DNA from: Natronosalvus rutilus
GTDB lineage: Archaea > Halobacteriota > Halobacteria > Halobacteriales > Natrialbaceae
DNA: 64,000 bases
Reading direction: 5' to 3'
Assembly: GCF_024204665.1 (NCBI RefSeq)
Contig: NZ_CP100355.1
Location: 434,001 to 498,000 of the forward strand
The notes under the pieces were generated by a model. The model saw only the letters and a list, made by a program, of their open reading frames with translations, was not told where the DNA came from and searched no databases. Positions within the stretch are counted from its first letter, which is position 1. Each line of letters starts with the position of its first letter. The position numbers were made by a program, and so were the translations under genes. Positions 61,434 through 64,000 of the stretch are shown here, one piece after another.

Positions 61434-62417
61434 ATGAGCGACAACAACTGGTGGTTTCTCGATCTGGCCGCCGTCGTCGCGGCGACCGGATTCCTCTCGT
61501 TCGGCCTCCTGCTCGGCGTTCCAGGCGTCGCTCGAGTGGCACTCGCCCTGCCGCTCGTGTTATTCTTGCCGGGGTACGCGCTGATCGCCGTACTGTTCCC
61601 GGACGCGCCGAGCGACGACTACCAACCGTTCGATATCGACCGTACTGGGCTTCGAAACCCGCTTTTAGTCTCTGGCGGCCTGGCGTCCACGGAGCGGATT
61701 ATCCTATCAATCGTTGCGAGTATTTTCCTCGTTCCCGTGATTGCCCTCATTGCGAGCGTAGCCCCTGGGGGTATTGCTCCGGAAACGGCCATCCTCGGTA
61801 TTGCAGGATTGACAGGATTATTGACGCTTTTCGCGATCGTCGCACGGTACCGATGCGCACCCGATCGCCGATTCGCGTTGACGGTCGGTACGTCCGGTCT
61901 CCTGTTCAGTCGACCGAGTCGATCCACTGGCGTGTCCACGCGGCCATTCAACATCGCAATCGTCATCGCACTCCTGGTTCTCGTCGCGACGACCGGCTTC
62001 GCGGTCGCCAACCCACCGACTTCGGAGTCGTTCACGGAGTTCGCGTTGGAAACCGAACCGGTCACGGCCGATAGCGACACGGTGTACCAGACCAACTACG
62101 CAGCGGGCGAGGCCTCGGACGTGACCGTTTCGATCACGAACCACGAGGGAACGGAACAAACGTACACTACCGTGGTTCTTCTCGAGCGGGTGAGCTACGG
62201 GGAGTCGAACGCAACCGTCCAAGAACGGACACAGCTCACGAGCGAATCCGTTACGGTCGCCGACGGCGAACAGCGAAACCAGACGCTCGAGATGACACCA
62301 TCGATGCAAGGAGACGACCTCCGACTGACAGTGCTGCTGTACGAGGGCGAGCCGCCGTCCAACCCCTCGACCGAAAATGCCTACCGGGCGGTGCATGCAC
62401 CGATCGTGGTGGAGTGA
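61434..62417 (+). CDS. DUF1616 membrane protein
   Basis: 327 residues from ATG 61434. N-terminal half with four helices, including ALPLVLFLPGYALIAVLFPD, the DUF1616 hallmark, followed after another helix (IAIVIALLVLVATTGFAVAN) by an extracellular Ig-like part: VTVSITNHEGTEQTYTTVVL. DUF1616 proteins occur in archaeal glycosylation and archaeosortase-related neighbourhoods; mechanism unknown. The next gene starts at the base after its stop. Confidence 0.88.
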   Translation: MSDNNWWFLDLAAVVAATGFLSFGLLLGVPGVARVALALPLVLFLPGYALIAVLFPDAPSDDYQPFDIDRTGLRNPLLVSGGLASTERIILSIVASIFLVPVIALIASVAPGGIAPETAILGIAGLTGLLTLFAIVARYRCAPDRRFALTVGTSGLLFSRPSRSTGVSTRPFNIAIVIALLVLVATTGFAVANPPTSESFTEFALETEPVTADSDTVYQTNYAAGEASDVTVSITNHEGTEQTYTTVVLLERVSYGESNATVQERTQLTSESVTVADGEQRNQTLEMTPSMQGDDLRLTVLLYEGEPPSNPSTENAYRAVHAPIVVE

Positions 62418-62996
62418 ATGTGGCCGTGGGAGCATTTGCTGTTCGCGTACCTGCTGTACTCGCTCTACACCAACGTCGTTCGGAGACGCAGTCCGTCGGG
62501 GCCTGAAACGCTCGCGGTCGCCATTGGCTCACAGCTGCCGGATCTCGTCGACAAGCCGCTGGCCTGGACGTTCGACGTCACACAGACGGGGCTCTCCGTC
62601 GCCCACTCGATTTTCGTCGTTCCGTTCGTCTGCCTGGCAGTATACGTACTCCTTCATCGCTGGGAGCGTGGATCGGTCCGACAGGCGACTGCGTTCTCGA
62701 TCGCGATTCTGTCTCACCTCGCCGGGGACATCGTCTATCCGTGGCTCACGGGTGGCCACTTGAAGCCGAGAGCCGTCACGTGGCCGGTCGCTTCACCCCC
62801 GGCGGTCGATCAGGGGAGCTTCCTCGATCACGTCGTCATCTACGGCCACCGATCTCTCGAGCTGTTTCTCAGCGGCGAGACCCCCCAGGAGTTGACGGTG
62901 CTGCTCGGTCTGTTGGCCCTCACTGTCGTCCTGTGGGTGTACGACGGGGCGCCGGTCGCCGCCGACTGCTGGCGGTGGGTGTCCCGGCGAACGTAG
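62418..62996 (+). CDS. DUF457 membrane hydrolase-like protein, second copy
   Basis: 192 residues, starts one base after the DUF1616 stop and is therefore co-transcribed. MWPWEHLLFAYLLYSLYTNV, GSQLPDLVDKPLAWTFDVTQ, SVAHSIFVVPF and ILSHLAGDIVYPW match the copy at 20667-21227 almost motif for motif. Five helices with conserved His/Asp clusters. Enzyme activity unproven; its link to DUF1616 suggests a role in envelope assembly. Confidence 0.85.
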   Translation: MWPWEHLLFAYLLYSLYTNVVRRRSPSGPETLAVAIGSQLPDLVDKPLAWTFDVTQTGLSVAHSIFVVPFVCLAVYVLLHRWERGSVRQATAFSIAILSHLAGDIVYPWLTGGHLKPRAVTWPVASPPAVDQGSFLDHVVIYGHRSLELFLSGETPQELTVLLGLLALTVVLWVYDGAPVAADCWRWVSRRT

Positions 62997-63527
62997 TTCG
63001 ATCATCCGACCACACACGCTCGGAGCGTCTTCAGTCGTCGTCCGCTCACGTTCGACACTCGTCGTCCACACAGTATAGGGACGACGGGTAAGCGCTCGAG
63101 ATGACGCCCCACGGAAACGAACGGATCCACCTTGCAACGACGTCCGATGCGTGAGGAGGTCACACTGTTCGTCTATCAGAACGAAGATCGACACCTGTAC
63201 TGGGCGAGGGAGATGGAAGCGGCCAAACGCTTCTCACGTCTCGAATGAGGTTCGTCCGAAGCCGTCCGAAGCGCTCGTGGCACGATCTGTGGGCGGGTCC
63301 ACACCAGTCATACCGTCGCTCATGGACTCGAGGATGACTCGCTCCTGGACGAGTTCCACTCGAGCAGGCTGTGCGGTTCTCTCACCCTGGGCACGTACAC
63401 ACAACACGTTTGCGCTCGCTCGAGTAGTGGTTACTCGGGCGGTAGTGACTCAGTCGAAGCGACTCGAGCGCTCGTGACGTCGTACTCGAGTGAAAAGCCG
63501 CTGCGCGCAGACGGTGTGACCGCCCCG
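62997..63527. other. Intergenic region, weak small-ORF candidates only
   Basis: 531 bp between DUF457 and the partial gene at the edge. A TATA-like AGTATAGGG (63072-63080) precedes ATG 63101 by about 26 nt. Apart from the tiny frames described separately nothing is seen; several CTCGAG-rich stretches give spurious open frames. Confidence 0.4.
63101..63248 (+). other. Two overlapping tiny ORFs, possible frameshifted small gene
   Basis: ATG 63101 opens a 17-codon frame (MTPHGNERIHLATTSDA), and ATG 63147, overlapping its end by 8 nt, opens a 33-codon frame that starts MREEVTLFVYQNEDRHLYW and ends in FSRLE. Read together with a one-base shift they would form a ~50-residue protein. Not recognised; could be chance. 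Confidence 0.2.
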
Positions 63528-64000
63528 TCAGTTCGAAGCTGGCGACGGCGTACAGAAATTGACGTCGCCGCTATCGTACACCGTCGCCTGGGTCGGACGA
63601 CAGATCTGTGCGCGGTCGACCGACTTGAGTTGCGCTTGTCCGTTCTCGTCGACGAAGTAGGCCACGGACTCTGTCTGGCTGGTCCGGTAGACCGTGTAGT
63701 CGTGGTCGGCGACGCCGTCTTCGGGTAACGTCACGTACGACGAGGACGAGTAGGCGCCCGTCCGATCGAAGACCGTGAAGTACGGATGGTCGGTGTGTAG
63801 TTGCTGGTCGGCTCGAATTTCGGAACCAGCCGGGGAGCCGGTCATCTCGCCGATCGAGGAGACGGCGGTGAGTTCCGACTCGTCGTAGGCCAATTGCTCG
63901 TGTTGCTGTTCGAAGATCGGATTCTCGGTGTTACTCTCGGCGGCGAAGGCCATTGCCCCGGGGTAGACCAGGACCACCAGGAGTATGGTGACCATCGCGA
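63528..64000 (-). CDS. C-terminal end of a membrane protein, cut by window edge
   Basis: The frame is open to the right edge, so the N-terminus lies beyond 64000. Visible: a hydrophobic helix MVTILLVVLVYPGAMAFAAE and an extracellular tail of ~135 residues with FEQQHEQLAYDESELTAVSS, FTVFDRTGAYSSSSYV and a final Cys pair ICRPTQ ... NFCTPSP. It looks like the end of a large multi-helix envelope protein of the surface cluster. Convergent with DUF457. Confidence 0.6.
   Translation of the reverse strand, partial: AMVTILLVVLVYPGAMAFAAESNTENPIFEQQHEQLAYDESELTAVSSIGEMTGSPAGSEIRADQQLHTDHPYFTVFDRTGAYSSSSYVTLPEDGVADHDYTVYRTSQTESVAYFVDENGQAQLKSVDRAQICRPTQATVYDSGDVNFCTPSPASN

Noticed and set aside
63151-63477. 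108-residue plus-strand frame near the right edge
   Set aside because: Ser/Arg/Thr-rich composition unlike haloarchaeal proteins and no motif; probably chance in CTCGAG-rich DNA.

Overview
This window comes from a haloarchaeon (class Halobacteria; codon use and content would suit Natrialbales, though that rank is inference). Evidence: high G+C with GC-rich third positions, very acidic proteins, many Tat/lipobox signal peptides, TATA boxes about 25 nt before start codons (leaderless mRNAs), an archaeal eIF1A, a tRNA-Arg with an intron after position 37, and haloarchaea-specific families (HalOD1, HTH_10/Bat-type, DUF7344-like winged helices, amphi-Trp, DUF2270).

Region 1 (1-13 kb): the 3' end of a tRNA G10 methyltransferase, an MFS transporter, a PAS-PAS-GAF sensor protein whose histidine-kinase core looks degenerate, Lrp regulators, a small HalOD1/zinc-finger gene pair, then a nucleoside salvage module: nucleoside hydrolase followed by a BMP-type binding lipoprotein, a double-NBD ATPase and two permeases with 4-nt overlaps. 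An Eis-like acetyltransferase follows.

Region 2 (13-43 kb): mostly housekeeping and metabolism. Genes include an MscS-type membrane protein, aminotransferase plus Lrp, 6-phosphogluconate dehydrogenase, universal stress protein plus GNAT, a metallophosphoesterase, threonine aldolase, M29 aminopeptidase, a MOT1-type transporter, SerB, MetY/MetX, MFS and DMT transporters, an alanine-glyoxylate-type aminotransferase, NhaC with a translationally coupled TRAM protein, eIF1A and TruA. Inside it are a tRNA-Arg(TCT) with a duplicated 3' end next door (probable integration scar) and a small lipoprotein built almost entirely of Asn-Glu-Thr repeats.

Region 3 (43-64 kb): an accessory cell-surface or exopolysaccharide-type cluster. 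It holds two alkaline-phosphatase-superfamily enzymes, a Bat-type HTH regulator, a Tat-exported beta-helix protein, a flippase, a lone receiver domain, two lipid-anchored deacetylase-like paralogues (one with its catalytic motifs lost), a family 2 glycosyltransferase, an asparagine-synthase-like protein without the glutaminase cysteine, a decaying Tat-exported M14/aspartoacylase-like pseudogene, two convergent membrane-tethered winged-helix proteins, a DUF1616 protein, a DUF457 membrane protein and an incomplete membrane protein at the right edge. The cluster probably continues past 64 kb. It is the best candidate for an undescribed system: assembly, export and phosphate/acyl remodelling of a surface glycopolymer under local control.
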